DNA from: Pteria penguin
Lineage: Eukaryota; Mollusca; Bivalvia; Pterioida; Pteriidae
Assembly (NCBI GenBank): GCA_035048485.1
Contig: CM068586.1
Coordinates: 45,544,287 to 45,608,286, forward strand
Direction: 5' to 3'
Length of the DNA stretch: 64,000 nt
A program made the position numbers and the translations under genes. Shown here in pieces: positions 13,157 through 26,700 of this stretch (the first letter of the stretch is position 1; every line of letters begins with the position of its first letter). The notes under the pieces were generated by a model. The model did no database searches, was not told the DNA's origin, and was given only the letters and a program-made list of their open reading frames with translations.

Positions 13157-14805
13157 AAATAAGCCTACCTGAGTGTTGGAGGAACGCATCTTGCTGTCTG
13201 CGGTGGCTGTGATAAGCTTACCTGCGTGTTGGAGGAACACATCATACTGTCTGTGGTAGCTATGATAAGCCTACCTGAGTGTTGAGGGAACACATCATGC
13301 TGTCTGCGGTGGCTATGATAAGCCTACATGAGTGTTGGAGGAACACATCATGCTGTCTGCGGTGGCTATGATAAGCCCACCTGAGTGTTGGAGGAACGCA
13401 CCATACTGTCTGCGGTGGCTATGATAAGCCTACCTGAGTGTTGGAGGAACACATCATGCTGTCTGCGGTGGCTATGATAAGCCTACCTGAGTGTTGGAGG
13501 AACGCATCAAGCTGTCTGCGGTGGCTATAAACCTACCTGAGTGTTGGAGGAACGCATCATGCTGTCTGTAGTGGATATGATAAGCCTACATGAGTGTTGG
13601 AGGAACGCATCATGCTGTCTGCGGTGGCTATGATAAGCTTACCTGAGTGTTGGAGGAACACATCATGCTGTCTGCGGTGGCTATGATAAGCCTACCTGAA
13701 TGTTGGAGGAACGCATCATGCTGTCTGTGGTGGCTATGGTAAGCTTACCTGAGTGTTGAAGGAACACATCAAGCTGTCTTCAGTGGCTATGATAAGCCTA
13801 CCTGAGTGTTGGAGGAACGCATCATGCTGTCTGCGGTGGCTATGATAAGCCTACCTGAGTGTTAGAGGAACGCATCATGCTGTCTGCGGTGGGTATGATA
13901 AGCCTACCTGAGTGTTGGATGAATACATCATGCTGTCTGCGGTGGCTATGATAAGCCTACCCGAGTGTTGGAGGAACACGTACATCATGCTGTCTGCGGT
14001 GGCTATGATAAACCTACCTGAATGTTGGAGGAACGCATCATGCTGTCTGTGGTGGCTATGATAAGCTTACCTGAGTGTTGAAGGAACACATCAAGCTGTC
14101 TTCGGTGGCTATGATAAGCCTACCTGAGTGTTGGAGGAACGCATCATGCTGTCTGCGGTGGCTATGATAAGCCTACCTGAGTGTTAGAGGAACGCATCAT
14201 GCTGTCTGCGGTGGTTATGATAAGCCTACCTGAGTGTTGGATGAACACATCATGCTGTCTGCGGTGGCTATGATAAGCCTACCTGAGTGTTGGAGGAACA
14301 CGTACATCATGCTGTCTGCGGTGGCTATGATAAGCCCACCTGAGTGTTGGAGGAACGCACCATGCTGTATGCGGTGGCTATGATAAGCCTATCTGAGTGT
14401 TGGAGGAACGCATCATGCTGTCTGTGGTGGCTATGATAAGCCTACCTGAGTGTTGAAGGAACGCACCATGCTGTATACGGTGGCTATGATAAGCCTACCT
14501 GAGTGTTGGAGGAACACATCATACAGTCTACAGTGGCTATAAGCCTACCTGAGCGTTGGAGGAACACAATGTGCTATATGCGGTGGCTATGATAAGCCTA
14601 CCTGAGTGTTGGAGGAACATATCCAGTGGCGGATCCAGGATTTCCGAAAGGGGGGGGGGGGGGGGGCACATGTGTATTAGCCAAACTACTCAGCCATTTT
14701 TGTGCCAAATCTAGATTTTCACTAGTAAATATGTGGCGAAAAGGGGGGGGGGGTTCCCCCTTTAAATCCGCCACTGACATCATGTTGTCTGCGGTGGCTA
14801 TGATA
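13157..14805. repeat. Minisatellite, 53 bp unit, about 28 copies
   Basis: The unit can be keyed by 'gataagcctacctgagtgtt' followed by 'ggaggaac', 'catcatgctgtctgcggtgg' and 'ctat', about 53 bp in all. Copies differ by a few substitutions (cgcatc/cacatc, ggag/gaag) and occasional small indels. A block of several units appears duplicated as a higher-order repeat: variants with 'aagctgtctt' and with 'aacacgtacatc' recur in the same order. A MITE interrupts the array at 14624-14776. No continuous reading frame spans it, so it is treated as non-coding. Confidence 0.95.
14624..14776. mobile_element. MITE inserted in the 53 bp minisatellite
   Basis: A 153 bp non-repeat segment splits one minisatellite unit. 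It starts cagtggcggatccagg and ends taaatccgccactg, clear inverted termini, each followed inward by a long G or G/C run. Because the flanking array is known, the empty site can be read from neighbouring units, and 'acat' is present on both sides. The same family is seen at 6371-6536. A plus and a minus open frame cross it; both are spurious. Confidence 0.85.
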
Positions 14806-16440
14806 GTAAAGTATGAATTCACCCATACGTCCAGACAGACAGACAGAAGCATATATATACATGTATGTTTTCCTGTGTATAATTTCTAGATCCACCTATG
14901 AACTTTAAAACTGCTATTTTATAAGCTATTTGAAAATGCCTCAGAAGCAAAAATGACACTAAGGAAAAATCAGTATTTATTTCAATTGTTTCGGGAAGCT
15001 TTAGAAGAACCATGAGTGTTGATACCCAATCTTTGAGACCGTCCGGCCATTCTAAGCAATATGATCTCAATTTCGTTAAAAAAATCTCACGGAGGGTTTT
15101 TTATTGTGGTTTGTGCTTTCTTTAGTACGTGTATATATATTTCCATATCATGCGTTCTTGGTTGGTGCCACTTGTGGTAGGTGCCACATGTAGTATGTGC
15201 CACGTATATACCAGCCTAACAGAAGTGATCACTTCTTTCGGGCATCTATATAGTCTTTCTTTTAATTTTACGGAACATTTGAATGCTAACCATGGCAGAT
15301 CTACGTTGTTGTGGATTCAACTGTCATCATGGCATGGCACCAGTTTTGTATTCAGGTACTTCTGTACATTGTACAGGAAACCAGAGACATATATACACAT
15401 GTGTATATATGTCTCTGAGAAAAACAAATAAAAAAAAATGGTGGACACTCACGGCACGTATACATATTGTTATAAATACACAATACTCCTCTTCCTTAGC
15501 AGTCCTTAGCTCCTCTTCCTTAGCATGGAAGATAACTCTTTTAGTCTTGCATTTAAAACCACGTGATTGTTTATTATGAAACCATGTGATAGTAATGTGA
15601 CCGAAGAGGAGGAAGAAAACTCGTGACAAGAAGAAAGGTATGCATGTTTATCTTTTTACTTTTCAAATATGTATGTCTAGATTTAATCAGATAAGTTTAT
15701 CTGTACTATAATATACAGTACATGTACATCAATCTTATATTGATCAAGTTAAAACTTATGACGAAAGCTAGATCTAGTAGATTCAGTCCCTTTCAGTTTC
15801 ACAGAAATTTTAAAAGAATCTGAGCACGGCCTATACTGTAGCCAAGCATGGAGTGGATTTGCATGATCAGTGCTAGTGTTTGTGTTGTATTGTAGATGTA
15901 CATAGATCTATTGTATATAATGGAGGTTGATGTCTATTTCTTGTAATGAAAGGAGTGGGGTGGGTGTTTGGTAGGGGGGGGGGGGTTGGGTTACATAACA
16001 ATATTGAAACTTGGCGTCATCATTTAAGATCACACCACGTTTTGCTCGTTGATCCCTACCCCCTCAGCAATTATACCAATAACACTATATTGGTAAAATT
16101 GAGTGGGGGACTAACGAGCCAAAAGCATTAATTGGGTTTTAGATAAGATTTGTATCACTGTGTTAAGAAGTGAAAATCAAAACCAGGAACATGTGTCCTC
16201 AACATTCAAAAATGGTAGGCACAAGTGGGTTTGTAATTAATTTAAATGTTAAGATTTTAATCATCATGAAATTTTTATACTTCTAATTCTCATTTGAGAA
16301 TATTTAATGTCAAAATTTAAGGTTTGTTTTGTTTTTCTCTTGGTTCATCACAGCTGTACCCATCCTGACTCTTACAAACTCGGTTGTTCCACTGCTGTCA
16401 TTTTTTTACTTTGAAGGAATGGACGAGAGATATCACAACT
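14806..16440. other. Intergenic DNA; small palindromes
   Basis: No gene is supported. A perfect 36 bp palindrome lies at 15382-15417 (half-site cagagacatatatacaca). A tandem 'gtgccac..gtagta' motif occurs at 15170-15205. A G-run sits at about 15975. A short Cys/His-rich frame from the ATG at 15292 has no recognised partner exons. Confidence 0.45.
15382..15417. repeat. Perfect 36 bp palindrome
   Basis: Sequence 15382-15399 (cagagacatatatacaca) is followed immediately by its exact reverse complement through 15417, with no loop. It could extrude as a cruciform. Confidence 0.9.
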
Positions 16441-16518
16441 AGTTACGACTGCATGCAACAGAAGAGCTATATTCTGTCCCGTCTCTTCCACAGTAGCTCT
16501 TCCGTTGTAGTCGTAACT
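16441..16518. mobile_element. 78 bp fold-back element with 11 bp target duplication
   Basis: Arms 16441-16470 and 16492-16518 are imperfect reverse complements starting agttacgac and ending gtcgtaact. Exact copies of atatcacaact flank both sides (16430-16440 and 16519-16529). An 11 bp duplication is in the range made by MULE-type transposases. Confidence 0.75.
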
Positions 16519-16529
16519 ATATCACAACT

Positions 16530-17507
16530 AGATTAGCTTAATATTGTCGCAATTTGTGAGTTATTAAAATATTTCTTATAATAATTTATACAAGCATTAT
16601 GTTTATTATTTAGTACATCAAATCAAAATTGATAAGAGTATACTGATGTCCATGAGTATTTCATGACATGAGAATCATGTAATAATGATGAGTATATATA
16701 TTTCATGACATGAGAATCTGTAATAATGAACTGATTATTATTAACAATTTAAAGGGCCATGCAGTATTGTTATAAAACAGTCCAGATGCACCTTATTATA
16801 CCCCCTGCAAACAAAGTTTAATTGTGCAGTTAAAAAGTTTAACAAAGCAAACCATGTTTCAATCTATGTATAGCTGCGGGGAGTATTCGTCCTGTTAGGA
16901 CAGCTGTTATTATTTACATGATTCCAATTCATACGTATGCATATCATACATATAGCATGTGGTGATAGTTATGTAATTCTAATGGGGATATTATAACTTG
17001 TGAAGTAACTGCATTTTATGTAAGGTATATATATATGTTTAATAGTGAGATTGGATTGTTCCTTGTATACCTTATGAAGTACATGTAAGTATTCAGCTGT
17101 CAGATTGAATTGTTCCTTGTAGACCTTGTAAAGCTTAGTATGTATTCAGCTATCTGTGTGATTGGATTGTTCCTTGTATACCTTATAAAGTATGTATTCA
17201 GCTGAGAGTGAATTATCTATTCACATTTCTTTTCATATTTGGATAATTAATGGTATTGGTGTTAATTTTTTGCTGTACATTTATCTTTCTTAATTTGGTT
17301 GCTTAAGTTTTAGACAGCTTTAATTTTATAAAAACACTGAAATTTTTAAGTTCATGTTTTTAAAGTTTGGAATCAAAAAAACATTTTTTGATATTGACAG
17401 AGGAAAATGAATGTCTAACTACAAAGATTTATCATGCAGCTTTTACGTGCAATTCCTTATACATGTATAGTTAATAAAATATCATGACTAAATCAAACTT
17501 TATTTTG
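16530..17507. other. Intergenic DNA with a loose local repeat
   Basis: AT-rich. A phrase 'gattggattgttccttgta.accttat.aagta' recurs about three times between 17045 and 17200, at roughly 60 bp spacing. Nothing else is recognised. Confidence 0.5.
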
Positions 17508-17795
17508 GGGGCCAGTTGGTCCAGTGGTATAACTTTGGTGTTCACATCCGAGGACCTGAGTTCAATTCCAGATGTTTACTGAGGTTTTTCGAAGGTTAAT
17601 CATCTTCTGCCTCCCTATCTGTCCTATACACATAAGACAGTATATTGATAGCCCAAGCCCTGTGACACAGTGTAATTGTTGCCATGTAAAAGATCCCTCA
17701 CTGGTTCAGATGAGTCAGTGGGACAAAATTGTCCAGAAATGCACAAGGCAGATGTTGCCTTCAAAGAAACTATTACCCGCAAAATCCCCATGATA
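17508..17795 (+). mobile_element. tRNA-derived SINE
   Basis: The head reads like a tRNA: an A-box-like 'ttggtccagtggta' about 40 bp before the B-box-like 'gagttcaattcc'. The body contains 'catgtaaaagatccctcact', a core shared with the reverse-oriented SINE at 42540-42765 and common in bivalve SINEs. It is too diverged to be a functional tRNA gene. Confidence 0.65.
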
Positions 17796-19155
17796 TTATC
17801 TTAATGTTACAAATTATCAACCCTTTGCCCTTCCGTGATTCAATATGGAAAAATTGATATTTTAATTCCTCTGACATTATGACATTATCATGTTGCTAAT
17901 CATTTGTAATCAACATTTTCTTCCTCAATTTGTTTACACTGCAACTCCCACCCACCTCCAGTTTCCGAGTATGGTTTTTTACCAACTACTGCATTATAGT
18001 TGAATAAACAACCCGTAAACATAAGAGGTCCTTTATTGAGTACACCATCATCACATTGCCTACACAACGTTGGTCATGGGACACAAGGGGAGATAATGTC
18101 TTTATCTCAAGCTATATATACTTGGTACAATAGTTCCCAATATCAATTCAAGGATTTGTTACGGACAGGTAAGGACTCCTTTGAAGCAGGTGTATCATGA
18201 TCGACATTGTCTTACCTGGTTTTATAGTGTATGAGTCATTACCTGTAAAGCCATAGATGAATAACTGAAATTGAAATTTTATACTTGTGCATATTTTAAC
18301 GTTGATTAAGGAAAGAAAGTTTAATTATCACATGTCATCTCTGAAACAATTGAAGGTTTCTTTCTATTACTGCAACCATTTTGTTTTGAAATAAGTTCTT
18401 TTGGTAAAGATCTAAAGCAATTTTAAGATTCATTTTTCTCTTTGTAAGTTTATCATTCACTGGGAATGTAATCAAATTCTGTACAGTTTTGAAAGTGGGG
18501 TGCACATCCCCCAACAAGAAAAATTTCTTGAATTTAATATACAATGCAATATAAAAATCATTTTATGCGCAAAGTGTACATGATGTAAAATGCAAATTTT
18601 TGCCTTGTAAGATCAATATTTTTCCTTATATGGGCATATCATATGACTTAATGTATACCAGATCATATGATTGCAGTAAATGAGTGTATCATCACTATGA
18701 TTTATGAATCTGTCAATCAACATATCAAATGAACTTCAAGTACTTTGATGTCATAAGATTTATTCATTATACATGTATTTATATACTTCTTTAAAGGAGC
18801 AATAAGCATCTTGTAATTCACTTATAATTCTTCATATTTGAAGGTAAAAATTAAGCAAGAAGAAGAAGGTGCACAGTGCACTTATTCTGGAAATGTGCAT
18901 ACATTTGAAAACAAAGGAAATCTACCACTAACAAATAAGATTTATTTGGAATATTATAGGAACCTCTTTAACATTTGTATGAGATTAGGAATTAATATTC
19001 AGTATGTACATGATGACTGTAAAGTAGTTCAGATATCCATCACATATTCTTGGAAACTATTGACATGTGCAATTTCACTACATTATCATATCTGTGTTTT
19101 GTAATTTTTCAATTTATTTATTGTTCTTTCTCTTCTTTTCAGTTCATTTACCAAG
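17796..19155. other. Upstream region of the cathepsin B gene
   Basis: AT-rich. A pyrimidine tract ending in ttcttttcag at 19142 is a strong splice acceptor 14 bases before the cathepsin B start codon. The 5' UTR is therefore split, and a non-coding first exon should lie somewhere upstream; I could not place it. Other open frames here have no support. Confidence 0.55.
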
Positions 19156-22100
19156 ATGAAGGTCCTTGCACTTTTGTCTCTCATCGTCATGGCAACTGCC
19201 AGTCCCATCTACGACTCTGAGTCGCACATCTTTGAGCCTCTCTCTGAAGACATGATCTGGTTCATTAATAAGCTCAATACATCATGGAAGGTATGATAAT
19301 TAAATATCATAAAGAAGTAAAAGGATCGAGTTTGCCATCCATCGGTTAGACATCCATATTCACTACCGTACAGAATACAATTTCCTAAATAACCGATTGT
19401 ACCCATTTAAATCTTACACTGATATCCTTAGCAATACTTTTATATATATAAATGCCATTATAGATGAAATTTCCTTTTCCTAAAACGAAAAATGAAAAGC
19501 ACAGACTTCCCCTAGACTTCCCTTTGTTAGATGAGATTTACATTTAATTAGAAAGCAAAGACAAAAAAACTTATAACAATATGTTCAGCAACTTGGTTAA
19601 ATATCTCAAATATTCACCTATTTGAACTATTTCATTAGACTTCAGTTTTGAAAAACTTTGTTGCTTATAAATATTGTATCATTTAAAAAGTCCTTATGTG
19701 GTATAATACCATTTTATTCTGAATAATAGAAAATTTTATTTCTTAATATTTCTTTATAAAGAGCGTCAGGAAGGGGAAGCCTATTGCATACTTAAGAGTG
19801 CAGGGTGTTGTATTTCACTGCACTAGTTTCAGGGCTGATGTCACAATAATCTTATCACACCAATTATGTCTGCAACCTTTTAGAAAATTCAGATACACAC
19901 AGTTCATTTCTTCCTAATCAGTAAAGAAAAATAAAAAGATGTGTTTTTTTAACCAAGGTTTTCAAAATATACCAGTACTCCATACTTTTAAGTGATGTTA
20001 GAAATCATGAAGGCTACCAGTTTAAATCTTTAAAGTGCAAAAAATGTGATAAAAAACAAAGTGTTTTACAAATTAATTTTGTTCTCTATCATATATCAAA
20101 AAAATGGAATAAACATGATTGTATTAATTGTAAATAACATGTTGTATGTAGTATATATAGCTGTTATCATAAGGTACAAATTGAGTTATTGTGTTATACT
20201 GATAATCTTGACCTTGAATTGTGCCCCCTGTCAATGACAGAGATAAACCTGAAGAAGACATTGACCTATCTATGTTCATGAATAAATATTATCTATATGG
20301 ACATATGGTTTAGTTCACAATGATAATGGGTGACCTATATCTTCCTCATTCTAAACCTATGTGTAGACAGCTGATGGTCACCTTAATATAATGAAGTGAT
20401 GTTTATGAAACAAAAACATCAATGTTCTGAATCTATGTAAACTTCAGTTAGTTTTTCCCTGCACAATTATTGCCATGGAGATAAAGTAACACCAGTGTTC
20501 TTTAATAAATTCTATGGGGAAGCTGTCCTGCTTACTATATGAATATTCTTGAGGGCAGGAAGTTTGTTAAATTTGGAGTCAAGAAATCAAGGGACAAGAC
20601 CTTTGGATGCATATGTCAAATCTTCCAGTCAAATAAGATACAGAGAGTTTCCATCATGTTGCCACTACTCCTAATAATGTATGTGTGTTGTTTTCATGAA
20701 AAAGAAAAGAACCCTATTGAATATGCGTTTCAAAGTACATGTATGAGGTCACATTGCAAAGGGATGATCTGCTTTGAGAAGCCCATTTTTATTTATTGCC
20801 TAGTTCAGATGAGTGAGTGTATTGTCAATGTATATGTATGTTTATCAAATGCAAGGATTTTGAAAGGATTTATGTAAAATAGTATTGCACTATATTCCTT
20901 TGTATCCATGTTTTTCTGAGTCTATAGTTTTAGGTATTTTATAAATATTGTATCTCCTGATTTTGGAATAGTCAGATATAAAGAGTTATTTGTAAATGTA
21001 TTATATTTATAATATAAATCAAGTAAGATGCTAAGGCAAGTTATGAAATTTGCCTAGAGTGGAATTTTGATCGAAAGTTACTTTATCTGTAAGATTTTAG
21101 CCCAGTTATACAGCCTTTTTCTAATAATCCTTTATTTGTTTATTTATTTCTTTATTCATTTATTATAGATTTATTAATTAATCTATTTAGTTATTTTTTT
21201 ATTCTTTCATTCATTTTTTTAAATGTTGATGATTTTTATTTGTGTATTTTTTAGGCTGGTCAGAACTTCCATCACATCAAAGCAGAAGACAGACTGGACC
21301 ATGTCAAGATCATGTGTGGTACCTTCCTGAACACTCCACCTGAGTTGGCCTTACCTGTGAAGGAAGTCACCGTGAAAGACTTACCAGCAAGCTTTGATGC
21401 CAGAACACAGTGGGCAAACTGCCCAACTATCAAGGAGATCAGAGACCAAGGATCATGTGGATCATGCTGGGTAAGTTCAAGGTCACAGACATACAAGGTC
21501 ATGCATACATAGAGGTAAAATCTGGAGAATAACCATTGAGTTTTAGCTGTTCCTGTTCTACTTCAGGAGAAACAGAAATCTACCTACCAGGTATCATTTC
21601 ACATAAATAAATCTTAATTGAAGTTGCACTGAAATATGATCAAACGCATTGCTGTTTTGACAGTCTTTCAGGAACTGCCTAACAATTGGTAAGGTCAGAC
21701 CTGCATTTACTACTGTTAATCTGGGTTAAGTGACCATCAAAGCGAGGATAGAAAAGTGGTCACTTATGGTAGATGACCTCTTGATATAAGTTAAATTTGT
21801 ATCAGCAGTTAAAAGTAAAAAAGGTGGTTATATAAGACCCGTGATTGCCTAACACAGGTGGTCTTTAAAGCAGGTTTGACCGTACCAAGGATTACATGGA
21901 GACTACTGACTTTCATTACCCTGTACATTGTACTAGTTGATATCCTGTACATTTACGTTTGTAACCATCTTCACAGTGAATGCTAGCTGCTGATGAATAC
22001 TGGAAAATATCATTTAGTTTTGATGATTAAGTGTCATGAATTTGACATCTCAGAATTAAAGTCATGTCATTTTATGTTCACAGTAAAGTGGTCTCTTGAA

Positions 22101-23695
22101 TGGTATTCTATATCAAATGTCTAATAAAAAGCTAGAGATGTTAATGAGGTTTCTGTTTTATGATAAATCCATCATAGCAAATCTCAGATAAATATTTTTA
22201 AAATGCTCGCAAATAAAAGAAAATGGACAGTTAATTACACAAAATATATTAGGAACCTCATATGCATACTGTCTCGGGTACATCTGACATTGATTCCCTT
22301 TTGTAACTATCTATGCATGCTCTTAACAAATCTATGTAATTAGGAAGGTGTTTTTGTTCAAAGTGATCATATGTAAAAGTAGGTTGATGAACACAAAAAT
22401 TCTTTTGACAGGCGTTTGGAGCAGTAGAATCCATGTCAGACAGAATCTGTATCAAATCTGGTGGTAAAGTGAATGCTCATATCTCGGCTGAGGACCTTAC
22501 AGCATGTTGTAAATCATGCGGAAATGGGTAGGATGTCATTTCTGAAGCATTTCTCGTGTGATGGGCAGGGATATCGGGTCAAATAGCTCTTTTGTGGTGG
22601 GCAGGGATATTGGGTCAGATAGCTCTTATGTGGTGGGCAGGGATATTGTGGTAGAGAATCTGTTCAGTATAAAGTGTGAAGTGTAAAGTTATGGAAACCT
22701 CAAATGGGCTGGGAAGGAGTGTGGCAAACTTAGATGTTATATCAGAATTATTCTTTAGTAAAGCATCTATACACTAATGAGGTAACCCAGGGTCTAAGTC
22801 CCAGTATGGTCTAACTGCTTTTTAAACCTGCATATTACACAATTTGCACCATATGAAATAACCCAATCTAGTATTGGATGTGTGTTTTGAAGTTTCATGG
22901 AAACTTTAAATTGGCAAGGAATAAGTGCACTGAAATACCAATCAAATAGCACATACTGTAGAACATCTATATAATAGATAAAACGTCAGGATGTCAGCTG
23001 AACATTAAACTTTAACATCTTAGTATATAAAGTTTTACTCAGTCACTTGTTTTACAATGAATACTATCATTTTACCATTGTTAAGTTTACTTTATCATTG
23101 CCAATGAAACATTTTATTTGCTGCAGTGTCATTACACAGACTATTTACAGTGCATTTTTAATAAATCAAACTTCAAGTTACCAAGAAAGATAGGCTGGAT
23201 TACCGAAGTTCAGATTTGATTTTTAACAAACTTCTTTACAGTTACAGTTTACTTTGACCAAACCAGAAAGTCAAGTTATCTTACAGACAGTGTGTCGATA
23301 TACATATAACTGCTGAATTATATCCCCCCAATAATACAGCGCATGTACATAAAGGGATGATAATTTGGAATGTTTTGTCCTTGTTGATTCCTCATGGCTG
23401 AGTACAATATTATGTATAATATTTTAGGTGTAATGGTGGATTCCCTCAGGCTGCTTGGGAGTATTATAAACACACAGGTCTCGTCACTGGAGGTCAATAT
23501 AACAGTCATCAGGTAATGACCAATTTTCATTTAAAAACAAATTACCTCTGTTCAGTGATTCTCCCTTCGGCCAAACAATGAGAGTTCAAAACATTAATAC
23601 AGCAAACTAATTTTCAAATTGACCTATTAGGAAGATAAAAAAAATTTTAAAAAAACATCTAAAAATAGAAGTATTCATGAAGATACTCCTAAATG

Positions 23696-23737
<42 letters not shown>

Positions 23738-26700
23738 TATATATACATGTATATATATATGTATATATTACAAAATGTTCCCAAATCCTTTGCCTTTACC
23801 GTTCTGATCATTAATGGACTTTAGTAAACTTACCTATTTAGAATGAGGAATTTAACTCAACATGTACCCATTATGTTGTAGCAGTATTATATATATAGTC
23901 TTATTTATTCACACATGTAACTCTCGGAGCTATTTGATTCAAGTTTCCTTTTTGCATTTCCACTTAACATTTTAAAAAGCTGTGTAATATATGACAAAGG
24001 TTATTCTTCAAGTAAACACAGTACTTGACACTGCCATTTCTCTCTAGCAGGTGATATTTGATTTTCCAGAATTTACATTATATAAACATTGAATAGAGAA
24101 GATTACAGAGGTACAAGAGTTTAGTAAAATGATTATGCTATTCGTCTTTTGATTGGTCAATAAGAAAATTCACAGAACATGAACGTTAATCTATGGATGT
24201 CATATCACTATGCCAGTATGTACATATAAAAAGTATTTAATCAGATCATTGATGGAGGCATTTGTTAGTGTACACTTATAATTTGATTGCTTTTGTAATG
24301 AATTTCTTTTTTCTCTGAGAATACTGAAATGAAATGACTTGAAGTCATCCTGCAGCATCTCAACTGTGTCGGGTTTGGGTTTGAATCCCAAGCAGAACAT
24401 GTATATATTCACCAATGTCAAGATTGGAGGTTTTTAGGTAATACACAACCACTGAACACTGTCACTGTGAAATAACTAATGTGCAGCATCTACCAGCAGA
24501 GAAACAAAGTTAAATTTACATGAGAAACGAAAATTTACCTTACATTTCATCTAGATAACTCCTTCTCCTTTAGGGCTGCCTGCCATACACTATCAAAGCT
24601 TGTGATCACCACGTCGTTGGTAAACTTCAGCCATGCAGCAAAAAGGAAGAACACACACCCAAATGTTCACATACATGTGAATCAGGCTACAATGTGTCAT
24701 ACACAAAAGACAAGCATTACGGTCAGTTCTATTTTAGAGCACTTTTTTTACATGATTTTTTTTCTCAACAGACAAAATATGAATGTATATGCATGTATCA
24801 CTAGTATACATCCAGTATTAATTATCAAGAGCAGATAACTGCATCTTGATTACCAAACTATGTGAGGGATCATGCTGAGAAAGATCAGTGTGATAAGGCT
24901 TAAAACTTTGAACTCCAATCGTATAAAAAGATGTTTTGACAAATAATAAAAGGGAGTATCATGCTCAATCGATGAGAACATTCTGTAATAGAAGAAACAG
25001 AAAGGGTAGCTGTAGCCATGTTTAATTTCTCTTGATTTCTCAGATGTAAAATACACTTCTAGGAATTTAAATACAGATTTCGTTAAGTTAAAAGATTTCA
25101 TACACTCGTAACAATAAAAACACAATACACTTTTGTGCACAATTATACTTTAGTTTTGTAAATTTTCTTTTAACATAAAGTGGTATTCTAAACACAATAA
25201 CGGCAATTTATGGTTCTAAAACAGTTCTCTAATTTAAGTCCATTTTTAATACCATGAGATCAGGCAGATAGTTTATGTTCACATTTACTCTTGAATTCAA
25301 TATGACCCTTGCTTTCCCTTTGAGAGCCATGATTCCTTCAATGATCTTGTACCTTTTTTTAGATTTGAATTCAAATAATTCTTATAACACATTAATACTG
25401 TTAGTATTTACCATTAAGTTCAGTAAAATGCGTCTGGTGTTTAAAAAAGCATTACTTTGTACGGTTTGAAGTCAACAACTTCGGCTTATGATTGAGTTTT
25501 ACATTCTGTACATGTTTATATATATTTGTAATAGTTTGGTCTGGTTTTAAGTTCTATATGATGTTGATATATATATGTAATAGTTTGGCCTGGTTTTAAG
25601 TTCTATATGATGTTTATATATATATGTAATAGTTTGGTCTGGTTTTAAGTTCTATATGATGTTTATATATATATGTAATAGTTTGGTCTGGTTTTAAGTT
25701 CTATATGATGTTTATATATATATGTAATAGTTTGGTCTGGTTTTCAGGGCTATATGATGTTTATATATATGTGTAATAGTTTGGTCTGGTTTTAAGTTCT
25801 ATATGATGTTTATATATATATGTAATAGTTTGGTCTGGTTTTAATTTCTATATGATGTTTATATTGTCTGTAATAGTTTGGTCTGGTTTTAAGTTCTATA
25901 TGATGTTTATATATATGTGTAATAGTTTGGTCTGGTTTTAAATTCTATATGATGTTTATATATATATGTTATAGTTTGGCCTGGTTTTAAGTTCTATATG
26001 ATGTTTATATATGTGTGTAATAGTTTTGCCTGGTTTTAAGTTCTTTATGGTGTTTATATATATATGTAATAGTTTGGCCTGGTTTTAAGTTCTATATGAT
26101 GTTTATATATATGTGTAATAGTTTGGTCTGGTTTTAAGTTCTATATGATGTTTATATATGTGTGTAATAGTTTGGCCTGGTTTTAAGTTCTATATGATGT
26201 TTATATATGTGTAATAGTTTGGCCTGGTTTTAAGTTCTATATGATGTTTATATATGTGTGTAATAGTTTTGCCTGGTTTTAAGTTCTTTATGGTGTTTAT
26301 ATATATATGTAATAGTTTGGCCTAGTTTTAAGTTCTATATGATGTTTATATATATGTGTAATAGTTTGGTCTGGTTTTAAGTTCTATATGATGTTTATAT
26401 ATATGTGTAATAGTTTGGTCTGGTTTTAAGTTCTATATGATGTTTATATATATGTGTAATAGTTTGGTCTGGTTTTAAGTTCTATATGATGTTTATATAT
26501 ATGTGTAATAGTTTGGTCTGGTTTTAAGTTCTATATGATGTTTATATATGTGTGTAATAGTTTGGCCTGGTTTTAAGTTCTATATGATGTTTATATATGT
26601 GTGTAATAGTTTGGTCTGGTTTTAAGTTCTATATGATGTTTATATATGTGTGTAATAGTTTGGTCTGGTTTTAAGTTCTATATGATGTTTATATATGTGT

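Noticed and set aside
13157..14805. Possible CRISPR-like or coding repeat array
   Set aside because: Units are contiguous without unique spacers and no frame stays open; it is a eukaryotic minisatellite.
14598..14889. Pro- or Gly-rich ORFs on both strands
   Set aside because: They arise from G-runs in the inserted MITE.
17508..17580. tRNA gene
   Set aside because: A- and B-box-like words are present but no matching acceptor or anticodon stem; better explained as a SINE head. The same applies to the matches near 28990, 30430 and 41200.
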